From Ceratothoa steindachneri (taxonomy: Eukaryota > Arthropoda > Malacostraca > Isopoda > Cymothoidae), in NCBI GenBank assembly GCA_963969495.1, contig OZ018328.1, positions 136,187,345-136,251,344 of the forward strand: a stretch of DNA of 64,000 bases, given 5' to 3'. This document shows positions 23,480 to 38,290 of this stretch, one piece after another; positions within the stretch are counted from its first letter, which is position 1, and each line of letters begins with the position of its first letter. The notes under the pieces are model-generated. The model saw only the letters and a program-made list of their open reading frames with translations, was not told the origin of the DNA and did not search any database. A program made the position numbers and the translations under genes.

Positions 23480-25650
23480 ATAATCACTTTCTTATGTGTG
23501 GCATCCAAATATGCTCCCCCGTAAATTGTATCTTTGAATACAGTATTACGAACCAGCAAAGATCCACATATCCACTCAAGGTTGTTGCTGTTATCTTATT
23601 TGTGGATAGGTGTAGGCTGAGGATGGTCGATGGCTGCGGGTATCTAAATACCATCGCAGCGTATTGTCTCTCGTGTATATGGATGGGGTCTCTTGCAAGT
23701 TTTCCCAACTGTCGTGTTAAGCTGGTGTGGGTGTATGTATTGAGTGGTATTAGTTTGTTGTTTTCGTGTAGTTTGGTCCTGCGTGTGTACATAGGAAAGC
23801 GACATGCGCATTCACAGCAGAGCTCTGAATGCTCTGTGCTTTCCTCTGCCATATTTGACTTGCTGCTACGAGTGTGAATGGTACGTATGTGTGGATTGAT
23901 CTAACTAGTGTTTTATTTAAGGGTAGTTTTAGTTTTCGGCTGGCAAGATAGAACCTGCCCAGCTTTTTGCTTATGTTTTTGGCTCTTGTTTGTGTAATGT
24001 TTTGGTGTATTTGGAATTCTAGGAGCTTGTCAAATGTTGTCCCTAGATTTTTTTTCTGTGTGGTTTTCTATGTAAGTCTTGTTGGGTCTGGGTGGTTTGG
24101 GACTGGTCATGTGTGTATTTTTAAGTTCTGCATGTAGTGATCGCGTGTGCCGTAGAGTGCCACCTGTTTCTTATGAGGATTCGTAGCTATGAGCCACTTA
24201 TCCTGTTATTCTGTCTTTTCACCCAGACGAGAATGGTCTCGTCGCCGGAGTAGGACAATGTGTACGTAGGTCTACAGTTATCAGGTGGGCGTGGGGTGTC
24301 GTTAGTGTAAATTATGTAGAGTATGGGTGCCAGTACGCTACCCTGTAGTACGCCTGCGCGTGGTGTAAATGACCGTGATGTTGTGGTATTGTATTTATGT
24401 GAAACTTTCGGTTGGCAAGGTTGGGTGAGAGAAGCCTTCAATGCAGAGAGGGAGCTTCGTGTTGTCTTTTTTCCAACAATTTCCTTATGCCACACCCTAT
24501 AGAAGGCCTTTTCTTCTTCCTTGCTGATGGGGGAAAGGGTTGTTTTTTTCTCTTGACTGTCTTGCTTTTTGTCATGAACGATGGTCACAATTGGTTGAGT
24601 GAACCGGCCTCTCCTGAAACTATATTAACAGGTACAAAACTAGTTACTTTCCTCCAGAAAATTCCGGAGACCGGTGTTGATCATATGCTCAAGTATCTTG
24701 CCTAACTGTTGTAACCGAGCAATAGGCCTGCAATTGCTAGGATGTTTACTTTTCTTTTGTTTTGTGTAGTAATATGTAGTGATATTTTAAATGGTTGTGG
24801 GAAGTGGCCAGGGGCGAGTGATGCGTTTAATAGGTGTATAACTGTAGGAAAGATGTTTTATGCGTGGTGATCTATGATTGTTGCTGGAAGGCCGCAGGGG
24901 CCATGGTCGCGTCTTGTTGTTGATTTAATGTAATACTTTTTTTCTTCGGCCGTGATATGAGTGTTATAGTGTTGTCAAGCACCTCCATTTGTATCAGGGG
25001 GGGGAGCTCAGCTCATCAACGTGGAGCGACACCATTACTGGGCTTTCTGGAAGTGCTCTTGCGCGTGTGGTTTGGGTGGATTGTGTGTGCACAATGTTCC
25101 AGTGGGACCTAAATGCGTCGATGATGTTATTAATGTCGGTGAGTGTGCGTTTGTTGTGTTGGAGGGTGATTGGTTTTGGTGGGTCCGTGACCAACATCCT
25201 CTTCACGCGCCGCCAGAAGAAGGAAGAGTCAGTGCAGCGGGCGTCATCCGTGATGCTGGTCACCTCGCGCCACTCGCAGTTCCGATCTAGCTACACGCAT
25301 TGTAAGATGGGAGCACATTAGAGTGTGATGTTGTGTTGTCGTGGGCCTCTGTTGTATTGCGTAATGAGTCTATGTGTGTATGGAGAATGCAAAGTGTTTA
25401 ATGAGTGTGTGTCTTGCGTGATGTGTGTATGTTATTTGCATTGTTTATAGTGTCCATTAGTGTACTCCAGTGGTTGTCTAGATGTGTAGGCTTAGTGTTC
25501 TGCAGGTTGATTTTGTGTGGCATGTTTGTATTTATGCGTCTCTTGAATTCCGAATTCCCAGTTCATGTTAGTGTAGCCGTAGAGCTGGTGTGGATATTAA
25601 GATGGGTGAAGAGGATAGTATAAGGAATGTAGGGATGTGGACGGATAGTA
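23480..25650 (-). pseudogene. Jockey-like reverse transcriptase relic (antisense)
   Basis: Read on the minus strand from 25650 downward: an endonuclease-RT linker (SSFFWRRVKRML, ITDINNIIDAF-like), then GPCGLPATII (the start of the RT fingers; about 24870-24910). Next come a P-HFPQPFK-like segment and a NCRPIA-like block. SPISKEEEKAF is followed by GVLQGSVLAPILYIIYTND (RT block 5; about 24280-24345) and a YSGDETI segment where YADDT is expected, so the catalytic Asp pair is damaged. Thumb-like TTFDKLLEFQIH follows near 24010. Frameshifts are numerous. No endonuclease N terminus or RNase H is seen. The motifs suit the Jockey group. Confidence 0.6.
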
Positions 25651-27077
25651 ATTTTGGATTTTTAGTTATGTGGGTGTGGAAGTGTGTTAAGTCGTCATTG
25701 CAGAATACTATGTACAGCTGCGTAGTCCCTTTGAGATTCCCTCAACGGGTTTTGGTTATTAGTTATTCAGAATTACACTTAGTAAGTACAGAGACGGTTG
25801 TTAGTCCTTCTGTGGTCTAACAAGGCTGTAATTCCCTCCCATTCCAGGATGTCTCTTAACTTCGCGATCTTCACTGGGCTAGACCTAAAACATCCTTTCC
25901 CTGAGACCTCTAATAATGCCTTTTCAAGAGAAAAAGACAGTTGTAACGAAGGTTATGAGTCCGCGTTTACGGAACAGGTCACGACAAGGCAGGAAAGGGA
26001 TGGTAGGGTTAGGTAGTTATTTTAAATGAAAAACCAGGGTAAAACCATCTCTCTAAAAAAAATACCTCCGTCAATGGTGAGGAGTTCGTATACGGGGCTG
26101 ATGGTACCTATTTGCGAGACTTTGAGTGACCGTATCCATGGAAAAACGTAGTCGTGATTACTGTTGATTCCACGGATGCAGTTTGGATGACGTTCTCTTT
26201 AACTTCCGTGGACCACTTCATCCTCTACCGGGTGGTGAACAGGAAGGATGTGTACGATTAAGACTTCGTCCGTTAATCAGATAATTAAAACCAGTGTATC
26301 GCTTGATGAACACCCCGTCCCTTACCCCCTGCAGGTTCCGTAGCTTTGGATGAAGTACATCCTTGGCCCCATGAGGTCGGTGTCAAGAATTCCCAAGGAA
26401 AAACTAGGGTGCCCTATTTTACTCGTACAGTGAAAAAGAGTGCACTAAAGTATCACTCGTTCATAGTTGCACGGGGTTATGAGACTCAATGACTGTATAG
26501 TAGAGAATGGAAGATAGCTAAATGACAATATTAAACAGTAAATGACGCGATCAAGAGCATTTCATATTATCCTTCAAAGTAGTAGGGACACAAGACAGAG
26601 TGGATTTATCAGTACAGACTTTGATCATACTTTTCTTGGTGGGAGAACCTTTGAGGGGCTACTTCAGCAATGGGGTTTTATTTCCTATGCTTTTCAGTAC
26701 TTGTACGATTTTTTCCCCGGAGATTCAAGTCTCTTCCAGGGAGCCCTGAATTTCGAATTAATTAGTTTTTGTTGTAGCAATTCTTTTTAGCGTCGATGCA
26801 TTTCAGTTGATTTTCTCTCCTCTCTTTTTTCATTCTTCCTCTGTTTTCCCCTCTTTCTCACACCTGAGTGACCGACTCAATCATTCATGGAAGAGAGCAT
26901 TAAATGTTCCACCTAGTCCATATAACTTCCATTGTATTTCTATTGTATATCTATATTCCTACGAGTAATTCATTTTTAAAATCAAATAAATGTTTGACTT
27001 GGTTAGCAAAATACTAAACTCCACAAGTTTACTGAAGTATAATTTGAGTTTGTTGAAGAAAAAGAAATCACCGAATA
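25651..27077. other. No gene recognised
   Basis: Short open frames only (72 codons at 25798-26016, 82 codons at 26542-26790), without recognisable motifs. Confidence 0.4.
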
Positions 27078-27108
27078 CGAGGGGTGGTCAATAGGTTTTG
27101 CAATTCGG
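27078..27108 (+). repeat. mariner left terminal inverted repeat
   Basis: Starts CGAGGGGTGGTCAATAGG. Pairs with 28308-28338 with 4 mismatches. Confidence 0.92.
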
Positions 27109-28161
27109 ATATAAGGAAACGAGATATGAGGAAAAGTGTTTTATTATTTTTCAATATAACTACCCTCGACTTCAATGCAATTGCGCCACTTGTCCCTGAG
27201 GCTTCGAATTCCCGACAACCAGAAATCTCCCGACTGCTGTTCAATCCACTCCTAGACGGCGAGCTGGACATCTTCATCGTCCCCAAACCGGCGTCCACGC
27301 AGTGCAGCCTTGAACTGGCGGAATAAAAAGTAGTCGCTAGGGGCCAGATCTGGACTGTAGGGAGATGGTTGAGCTCCTCGAATCCACACTCGCGCAGGGC
27401 AGCTTTTGAAACTCTGGCTGTTTGGTGGAGGATCAGGACACCGCGTGTCAACTTGCCACGCCGCTTCTGACGGATGCACTTCTTCAACCCAGCCAGTTCC
27501 TCGGCGTAATATTGGCCTTTGATGGTCCTTCCACGAAGCGCATAGTCCACCATCAACACTCCCTCAGAATCCCAGAAGGTGGTGGCCATGATCTTCCCGG
27601 CTGAGGCTTGGGTCCGGAACTTGATGGGGGTCGGAGAGCCCCTGTGCTTCCAGGCCATGCTTTCGAGCTTGGTCTCGGGATCCCAGTGATGGACCCACGT
27701 TTCATCACCTGTCACTATGCATGACTCGAACCCCGCAGGGTCTTGGTTGTATAGGAGCAGCAGCTCCTCCGAACTTTGACGACTTTGAAGTCGATCAGGG
27801 GGCGTGAGGTTTCTAGGGACCCAACGGGCAGAGACCTTGGTCATGGCTAAATTGTCGTGGATCATGTTAATAACACTTCCATGTGATATTCCAAGTTCTC
27901 GCTCGATTTCTTCGACCTTCACCCGTCGATTTTCGAGGATCATCCTCTCCACCCGTCCACATTGTCCTCGTTGGTCACGTCTGACGGGCGTCCTGGACGG
28001 GGGTCATCTTCATGGCGGAACTCTCTATTCCAGCGAGCAATGGTTGCATATGAAGGAGCACTGTCGGTGTACACTGCAACCATGCGTTCATGGATCTCGT
28101 TTGCATTCTTGCCTTCCTTAGTAAAAAATGTGATCACTGCGCGGTGCTCAACCTTCTCCAT
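27090..28161 (-). pseudogene. mariner transposase, frameshifted
   Basis: The ATG at 28161 starts MEKVEHRAVITFF and leads to the N-terminal helix-turn-helix DNA-binding region (IHERMVAVY...ARWNREF), ending in PRPGRPSD. A frame change near 27950 leads to the second helix-turn-helix (RVKVEEIERELGISHGSV). The catalytic core shows CIVTGDETWVHHWDPETK, with the first Asp of the DD34D triad intact. At the second Asp (HDN in the family) this frame reads HQT, so it appears lost. After a further frame change, YSPDLAPSDYFLF keeps the third Asp region in another frame (around 27335-27365). Transposition function is lost; the TIRs could still act as substrate in principle. Confidence 0.88.
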
Positions 28162-28307
28162 TGTTGAAAAATTTGTGACTGACGATCTGCGATCAGCTAC
28201 TGCTTCTTAAATAGACGAAGCAGGAGCGTGCGGCTGCAGGTCTTCACTTGTCATAACTTGTCCTACACCCCCACAAACAGCCATCCCCCTTCCTCTGTTT
28301 TGCCCTA

Positions 28308-28338
28308 CCGATTCGCAAAACTTATTGACCGCCCCTCG
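28308..28338 (-). repeat. mariner right terminal inverted repeat
   Basis: On the minus strand it starts CGAGGGGCGGTCAATAAG. This is the transposase-proximal end, about 150 bp upstream of the transposase ATG. Confidence 0.92.
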
Positions 28339-31084
<2,746 letters not shown>

Positions 31085-31399
31085 TAAGTGTAGGTGAATA
31101 GCGTTCAGTGTGTGAACGGCTAAATAGTGTGTTCAGTGGATGGGTTTTTATCCGTGTGTCGCTCCGCTGGGGGTTTTTCTTCGCGTCTGGAAATTTTGAC
31201 AGTGGGCTGAATGGGCATTCTGAGCACTCTGCCTTCTATTGAATTATACATCAATCATCTGAAAGAGAGACTGCTCACTTTTTCATCCGAAGAATGAACT
31301 GCTTTTACGCTTTAGTTTATTAGCATTTCTTCAGTTGAATTTGGCTTATATTTCCCCAATGTTTATACCCCGAGATGGTGAGTTTGGTAATATTTATTA

Positions 31400-31565
31400 T
31401 TACTAGTATGCATAGGTGGGCGCCGCTACCAAATTTTTTAAATCGCTATTCCGCTACCTTGGCTAGCTTAAACTGCTACCGCTACTAGCGTTACCTTATC
31501 AAAATCAAGAAACCGCTACCCGCTACTCTGCTATCGCTACTTTTCATTGTAAAGCGCTGCCCCCC
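31400..31565. repeat. CGCTACC-rich sequence, possible hAT terminal region
   Basis: CATAGGTGGGCGCC followed by many CGCTACC/CGCTATT motifs in about 150 bp, just beyond the 3' end of the hAT coding remnant. hAT termini often begin CA(G)NGGTGGGC, and subterminal short repeats are usual, so this may be the 3' end of that transposon. No partner TIR was found upstream. Confidence 0.35.
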
Positions 31566-31690
31566 AAAACAGCTTTACACTAATTTTTAATAAATTTCAA
31601 GGAAAGTTACTGCATATTCCATCCAAAATTAGCAGTTTTATTGTAAGACAAAAATCGCACAAACAAAAACATTCACTCAATCTCCTCCTC

Positions 31691-32586
31691 CTACTCATGC
31701 TGGTTCTTCTTGATCTTGAAGTTGCCCTTCATGAATACCAGCTGCTCAAAGTTCAGGGAGCTGAGGGCTGACCTCTTGTGTCTCTGGATCTCAGACCCAA
31801 AGCTGAACAGCCTCTCAACTGACGCAGAGGACGGGAACGGCGTGTTATACTTGAGGAACAGGTCCACCTAGGCCTCCCTGAAGTCCTGGGGGAAGAGGTG
31901 GGGAGACGGCTTGTCTTTGGTGGCCACCTTGATCTTGGACCACCTCGCCACCTCTTTCTTGACATTGTCCTCCAAGTCAGTGTGGACCTGCACCTAAGCG
32001 GACTGCCACATGTACTGGAAAAAAAATATTGTTTTAGTCTATTGACGCTTTAAAGATTTTGGACTTTTTATTAAATTTAATTTTACTTGGTGGTGGTTAT
32101 ATTATTTGGAACTTATTACTTACATCTGTCTCGTCCGCATCCATCTGGGCAGTCACCTGGGAGTCTGGCACCACCTGTGCCTCCTTGACCCTGTCCACCA
32201 GCTCCTTGACCAGGCGCCTCTTGACGTCGTCTAGGGTGTCGTTGTCCTGCTGGCAAAGGTGGTGACCACTGGCAGCTTGAAGTGGGGGTGGACTGCAGTG
32301 GCTATCAGCAGGTCCATGTCCTTGAACAGGTGGCCAAACCTGGAAGGGAGACATAAAGAGATTGATACATTTTCATTTACCATTTAGACGCAAAAAATAT
32401 TTTAATATTTTAATTTTGACGCTAATAATATATTAATAACATTATTAATATAATAATATTCTTATGTTTAGTTAGTTTACATTACCTGTTCTCAAAGCCC
32501 CTTAGCACCTGCTGGTACATGACGTAGGCCACCAGGTTCCTGGCGTGCCTGATGGTCTCGTCCCTTGACAGACGTTGCAGCGAGTC
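31691..32586 (-). pseudogene. hAT-superfamily transposase remnant with introns
   Basis: Three exons on the minus strand: 32586-32486, 32339-32124 and 32014-31691. Introns of 146 and 109 nt start GT and end AG (donors CAG|GTAATG and GAT|GTAAGT; the last acceptor is preceded by a T tract). Codon phase is kept across the first splice (AAC AG|G TTT). Exon 1 reads SRDETIRHARNLVAYVMYQQ. Exon 2 reads FGHLFKDMDLLIATAVHPHF, then after a 1-nt frameshift DDVKRRLVKELVDRV. Exon 3 holds the hAT C-terminal dimerisation block: FLKYNTPFPSSASVERLFSF and KRSALSSLNFEQLVFMKGN. Exon 3 has two in-frame TAG codons. The BED finger and first part of the catalytic domain are missing. It could be an intron-bearing hAT or a dead hAT-derived gene. 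Confidence 0.7.
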
Positions 32587-33203
32587 CTTAAAATATGGGT
32601 CAATAATTAATTATTATGTAACAAGTAAATAAAGAATACGTGATATTTCGAGAAATGATAGCATTTTTTCAGCCAAGCAACTTTTTCTATTTGAATGCTC
32701 ACCTTCAGCAATTTAACTTTAGTAAGAATTAGAACAAAGAGCAATTTAAAAACTAAGAATTTTTTCTTGCAAAATGCACTGTTAATTTCTGTCTTGCTCG
32801 ATTCACTGCGTTACCTCTCTTGCACAATGCCACCCATTGCATATACTCAATAACCACCTGATTACCAAATTAACTTTGAAATTTTAAAATTAGTCGAGTA
32901 AAAGATAATAATACCATACTGAAGTATTCAAACTTTAGTACTTTTTAGGGGGGGGGGGGGCATACTTTCTTTATCTCCATTCTTGAAACCGTATTAGAGC
33001 AATCCGTTCCGACCTTCGGCGTAATACACAATGCACTGAATTCTTCTCTATTTTTAGTCACAGTAATGTTTTTTTTATTCCTAGTCCACTAAAAATACAG
33101 TAAGTATATAATGTTTTGTCAGATAAATAGCATTTATTTAAAATAAACAATTAATCGCGAGTGACAGTAAGAACTTTTATGTAGTGCCATAAGAGTTTTC
33201 ATT
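32587..33203. other. AT-rich sequence, no gene seen
   Basis: No further hAT exons recognised. A G13 run is at about 32948-32960. Confidence 0.4.
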
Positions 33204-33570
33204 TTTAGTCGCGAGCGACTCTACATCTCACTATGTCGGTCGGTCGGGCTATATTATGCTAAGCTATGCTAAGCTATACTAGGCTAGTAGGGCTATACTA
33301 TGCTATGATAGGGTAGGCTAAAGTATAATAGGCTAGGGAGGGCTATGCTAGGTAATACTGTGTTAGGCTACGATAGGCTAGCTAACCAAGGCTAAGCTAT
33401 GCAAGGTTATTCTAGTCTAGGGTATTTTATGCTATACTAGTCTAGGATATACTAGGCTAGGCTATAATATGATACGCTTAGCTATATTATGTTAGATGTG
33501 GTCATAAATCAGAATAAGTGAGGGCACTCGACTTTTTGGTCAGCAGACCTTGTTCAACTAATCTTTTCTC
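33204..33570. repeat. Composite repeat family, copy C (short)
   Basis: Left end has the perfect hairpin AGTCGC-GA-GCGACT, then CTACATCTCACTATGTCGG. It goes directly into about 250 bp of CTATR array (33246-33500), without the 125-bp units. It ends in GGTCATAAATCAGAATAAG, a GGGCACTCGAC block and GGTCAGCAGACCTTGTT, the right end shared with copy D. Confidence 0.75.
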
Positions 33571-34179
33571 AGTAATCCTTTAATCCTTTAAACAGTATTT
33601 TAACATAATATACAACAAAGTTCCTTTTCACCATGTCTAATATTTCAAAACGATATCATTTATGCTTCATTACAATTTACAAAAAATACAAATTCATGTC
33701 AAAAACAATGCTAGGCTGTGCTTGTTTCCGAATTCGAGTTGACAGATTACTTATCATTCACTTCTTCTTCAATCGTAATTATTATGTTGTGAGAAGACTA
33801 CTTTGCTCTCAGTATTGCTTGCTACATTAAGAAAGGATGAACAAATGAAAGATTAATACGAAAGTTTCCAGAGAGACGTTGAAAGAGATGTACACTAGAA
33901 AATCTGTTCTCAAGAAAATCAACTAAAAACTCATTTAAGGGACAATTAATTGTCAATTGTGTGCAATGTTTAGGAAAAACTAGACCCCCTCCTCCTGCGA
34001 AGGCAAGCATGGTGGAGCTGCGTGCCCTTCTGGGTCCTTAGTGCTTCTAGTAGTTCCCTTTTTTCATTATTCTTGCTCTGTTCAGTTCACACATTTTTAC
34101 TTAAGACGTCGACACGCGGACACAAAACTTTCAGCGGCGTCATGAGCCGGCGCCGATTGGGGCGAATACGCTGATACTT
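33571..34179. other. No gene recognised
   Basis: AT-rich; only short frames without motifs (33633-33830). Confidence 0.4.
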
Positions 34180-34490
34180 TCCCCTCCCTCGCAGGGGTAA
34201 GTAGGTCCACGAGCTTCATCATGCACACAGCCAATCACAACACCGCTATCATCTCCTTTCCCGCCTTCACAGCGCAACATACTTTCGCTTCTGTTCAGAA
34301 ACCCTGAGAATGGAATTCTAGTGTCTCCTATGGGGGCACTCATTTCCACTTACCCCTCACCCAGACAGAACGGGTGCCGCCCCCATGTTTTCACGGAGAG
34401 TTCCGCCATTGGTTGGTGGGCTTACCCACTGATTATGTTTCCGATCTTTATGTGCATTTCATTATATGTTTGGGCAATCTTGTTCCCGGT
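34180..34490 (+). repeat. Dispersed repeat, member 2
   Basis: Shares CAGCCAATCACAACACCGCT with 22735-22960 and, in reverse complement, with 46860-46900. GATCTTTATGTGCATTTCAT also recurs reverse-complemented near 46925-46945. Confidence 0.5.
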
Positions 34491-35414
34491 TTTAGGGACG
34501 AAGGGCGCTACCTACAGTTAAATGTTTGAAATATTTTCTTCCCGGGCCTGAATGAGGTGTGGTTGGTTGGATTACACGCGTGTGAGACAGGCGGGCCCTT
34601 GCAGAAGCAGCGGAGGGCTATTCAGAAAGGGATTGCTCGCGTAGTCCCGAGGACGAAAGTGATCGATGCTTATTACTTGTCGATATGAATTAGCGAGAAG
34701 ACTCTGTGACGTCAACCCAGTAAAATTGCCTGTTTCCGCCAACCATCCTCCTACTGCCCTTTCCCACATTTGGGGAGGGATAGGGAATTTATAGAAGGGT
34801 GTGGGAGTTTTTAGTGGCTCTGCTAGGAAGTTCTTAGTTCCCAATGACGATATGTCGATTGAGTTAGGGGTTAAGAAACAAATGGAAGAGTGAAAGTTTG
34901 AACAATTTCCTTAAATGGGTTCTCTTTCAAATGCTTTTTTATTTGGATGCCTCCGTTAGTTTTAGCTTGTTTTTAAAATATAAATGATGATAGAGAGGAT
35001 AGGAGTTATAAAATACTAGTTAAATTAACAGAGACAGCGAGCGAAAACCATCGAGGACACTACTGAACGTTTGTAAGGAGAGATCTGTAAAGAAAGTTGT
35101 GTACATGGAGGAATTAATGCGGCAGGTGCTCCTGCAGTAGTTGTGGCTGGAAGGGCTCGCGATCCTCCTTAGCTGCACCATGGTTGTATTGAGGTCCGTT
35201 TTAGACCCCTTTGTGGTGTAACGTAGCAGTATCAATTCTCAACGTGGTTCGAGTGGGAAGAGGTATTTGTCAAAATTGAGTTCGAAGCAGAATTATGTAG
35301 AATTTTGAATCCTCTCTTCCCTCGCCCTATTCTCATTCGTCCATGATGGTACTTGGCTTGGAGATGCTTTTCCTAAGCATGTCCACCATTTATACCCAAA
35401 TGTGGGATAATTTT
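34491..35414. other. No gene recognised
   Basis: Short open frames on both strands without motifs; no repeat structure seen. Confidence 0.4.
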
Positions 35415-38290
35415 TTATCGCGTGCGAGTCAGGTCGCGAGCGACTGTACATCCCACTATGTCGGTCGGACGGTCGGTCCCCGTATTTCTTTTGTAATAAC
35501 ATTGTAACTATTTGGCCGATTCTAACGAAATTTGAAACCCTTATGTTGTTTTACATTCGCTTTCGAATGCTATAATTGCCAAAGTCCTCCCAAGGTTATC
35601 CCGGGAATTATTTTGTTTTGTCAATAACATCATAACATTTCGGCCGATACTATGCTAGACTAGACTAGGCCATTATAATATGCTCTACTGGGCTAGGCAA
35701 GTCTAGAATAGACTATACTATGCTACTTTATTATAGGCAGAGCTCTACTATGCTAAGCTATGCTAAGATATAGTGTACAAGGGTAAGATTTACTATGCTG
35801 ATTTATGCTATAATATGCTATGCTAGGATAGCATATAGTATGTTAGGCTAGACAATAATACGCTATGCTTGACTAGGGTATAATAGTATAGTATATACAT
35901 GTCTAGGATAGTTAATGCTAGGCTAAGCTATACTAGGCTATGCAGTGCAAGAATGGCTATACTAGGCTAGGCTACGCTAGGTTAGGCTATGATATACTAA
36001 GCTATGCTACACTAGGCTAGTCATCGCTATAGCAGGCTATGATAAGCGAGGCTTTGCTAGAGTAGGCTAGGCTATGTTATGCATGCTATGCAAGCCTAGG
36101 CTAAGATCTAATACTCTAGTTTAGGCTAGGCAATACTATGACATACTTTACTAACTGGGCTGATAAACGGGTAGGGTAAGGTAGGTTATGATATACTATA
36201 CTAGGCTATAATATGCTAACTAGGCTAGGATAGGGTAGGATAAGGTAGGCTATGATATGCTATACTAGGCTATGCTGGTCTAGGCTATAATATGCTAACT
36301 AGGATAGGATAGAATATACTAGGCTAGGAACCAGTTAACTTAGATAGGCTATACTAGACTAGGGTAAGCTAAGCTACGCTAGACTAAGTTTTAATATACA
36401 ATTGTAGGCTGCGCTAAGCTAGGCTAGGTTATACTCCGCTAGGCAGGCTAAGCTATACTTTGATACACTAGGCTAAGCTAGGATACACTGTGATACGCTC
36501 AGGTATACTATGCTAAGCTAGGTTATTCTAATATATACTATGCTAGGCTATATATGGAAGTATATACTTGGCTAAGCTATGGTATACTAGGCTACATTAT
36601 GCTATTCTAGGCCATTCTATGCTATGATATACTAGGCTGGGCTATACAAGGGTATGCTATGCTATGCAAGGCTATGCTGGACTATACTACGCTAGACTAG
36701 GCTAGATTATGTTGTACCATGCTAATGTGGATAGGGTAGGCTAGGCTAGACTATGGTTGGGTGTGCTATACCAAAATATACTATGCTGAGCTAGGCTATA
36801 CTATGCTAGGCTAGGTTACTATTTTTATACTATAGTATGTTAAGCTAGATTAAGGTAAGGTAGGCTATGTTAAATAGGCTATACTATGCTTTGCAAGATT
36901 AGGCTAGCCTAGGCTATAAATGGATAGGCTAGCCAATACTATGTTGAACTATTCTAAACTATACTAGGTTGGGCTATGCTATACTATACTATGATAAGCT
37001 TTACTATCCTATATATGCTAGGCTGTACTAGGCTATGTTAGGCGAGTTTTTGTTAGGCTAGGCTTTACTATGGTTTCTAGGCTAAGATAGGCCATACTAT
37101 ACTTTCTCTACTAGGCTAGGCTAGATTAGTATAGGCTAAGTCACACTATGCCAGGCTAAGGTATACTGTGTAGGGCTAGGCTATACTATGGTAGCTACGC
37201 TAGAGTATGGTATGGTAAGTTCTACTATTATAGAGAATCATAGGCTAGACTTGGTTATACTAGGCTAGGCTAGACTAGGCTAGGCTCTGCTATGACAGAA
37301 TCTACTCTGTTATACTATGCTAGGCTAGGTAGGATTTTTTATCTTAGGCAATCTAGGCTAGTCTATACTATGATAGGCTTTATTATGCTAGGCGAGGTAA
37401 TACTATGATAGGCTATCCTACGGTAAGCTAGGTTTTGCCAGGCTTATTCAAGACTATATTAGGCTCTGCTATATAATGTTATACTATTCTAGACAATACT
37501 ATGATATGATATGCTAGGCTATACTGTGTTCGGAGATACTATACTACATACTATATTATACTTTACTATACTATGTTTTGCTATGCTATACTATAATATA
37601 TTACGCTATAATATACTATGCTATGGTATACTATGCTATATTATGATAAGCACCACTATGCAATAATATGTTATGTTATACTATGTTATACTATTCTACA
37701 CTATGCAATTAGGGTGTGACCATTTTTTCGCCATTCCAATTCCATAGATGAGGTGCGATAAAGAATTACGGACCACCATTTTAATTAAAAAAAATATATA
37801 TTTTAATATAATTTAGTTCTGCTTTTTAATAACCTTTTAGAAAGTTGTAACAATTCAGCCGATTCTAACGAAATCTGAACCCATTATATTGTTTTACATT
37901 CTCTTTCAAATGATATAACTGCTAAGGTCCTCCTAAGGTTAGCCCAGGATTTAGTTTTTTTCAATAACATCATAACTATTCGGCTGATTCTAACGAAATA
38001 TGAAACTCTTATATTGTTTTACATTCCCTTTCAAATAATATAATTGCCAAAGTCATCCAAGGTTAGCAAATGAATTATTTTGGGGGGCATTATCATAACT
38101 ATTCGGCCGATTCTAACGAAATTTGAAACCCTTAAGGTGTTTACATTCTCTTTCGAATGATAGAATCGTCAAAGTCCTCCCAAGGTTAGTCCGGGAATTA
38201 TTGAAAGTTTTCAAAGTCGTAAGGAAATAAAAAAGAATAAGGGCACACGACCTTTAGGTCAGCAGACTTTGTTTTGTCTATAACTGACTT
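35415..38290. repeat. Composite repeat family, copy D (longest)
   Basis: Left end has a doubled hairpin motif (TCGCGTGCGAGTC, then GTCGCGAGCGACT) and ACATCCCACTATGTCGG. About one and a half 125-bp units follow to 35645, then about 2.07 kb of CTATR array. A short AT-rich stretch and about three more 125-bp units (37830-38200) come next. The right end reads AATAAGGGCACACGACC, then TTTAGGTCAGCAGACTTTG. This copy shows the full order of parts. Confidence 0.8.
35646..37712. repeat. Degenerate pentanucleotide satellite array (CTATR / CTAGG)
   Basis: About 2.07 kb of the same 5-bp array as at 12.1-13.2 kb. Phase slips and diverged patches show it is not a fresh expansion. Confidence 0.9.

Larger units (their letters stand above)
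27078..28338 (-). mobile_element. mariner-family DNA transposon, inactive, both TIRs present
   Basis: 1,261 bp bounded by 31-bp terminal inverted repeats (27078-27108 and 28308-28338) starting CGAGGGG and matching at 27 of 31 positions. TA precedes the left end (27076-27077), as expected for mariner insertion; on the right a TA lies 2 bp away (28341-28342) after CA. The size is normal for a full-length mariner, so this is a complete but decayed copy. Confidence 0.9.
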
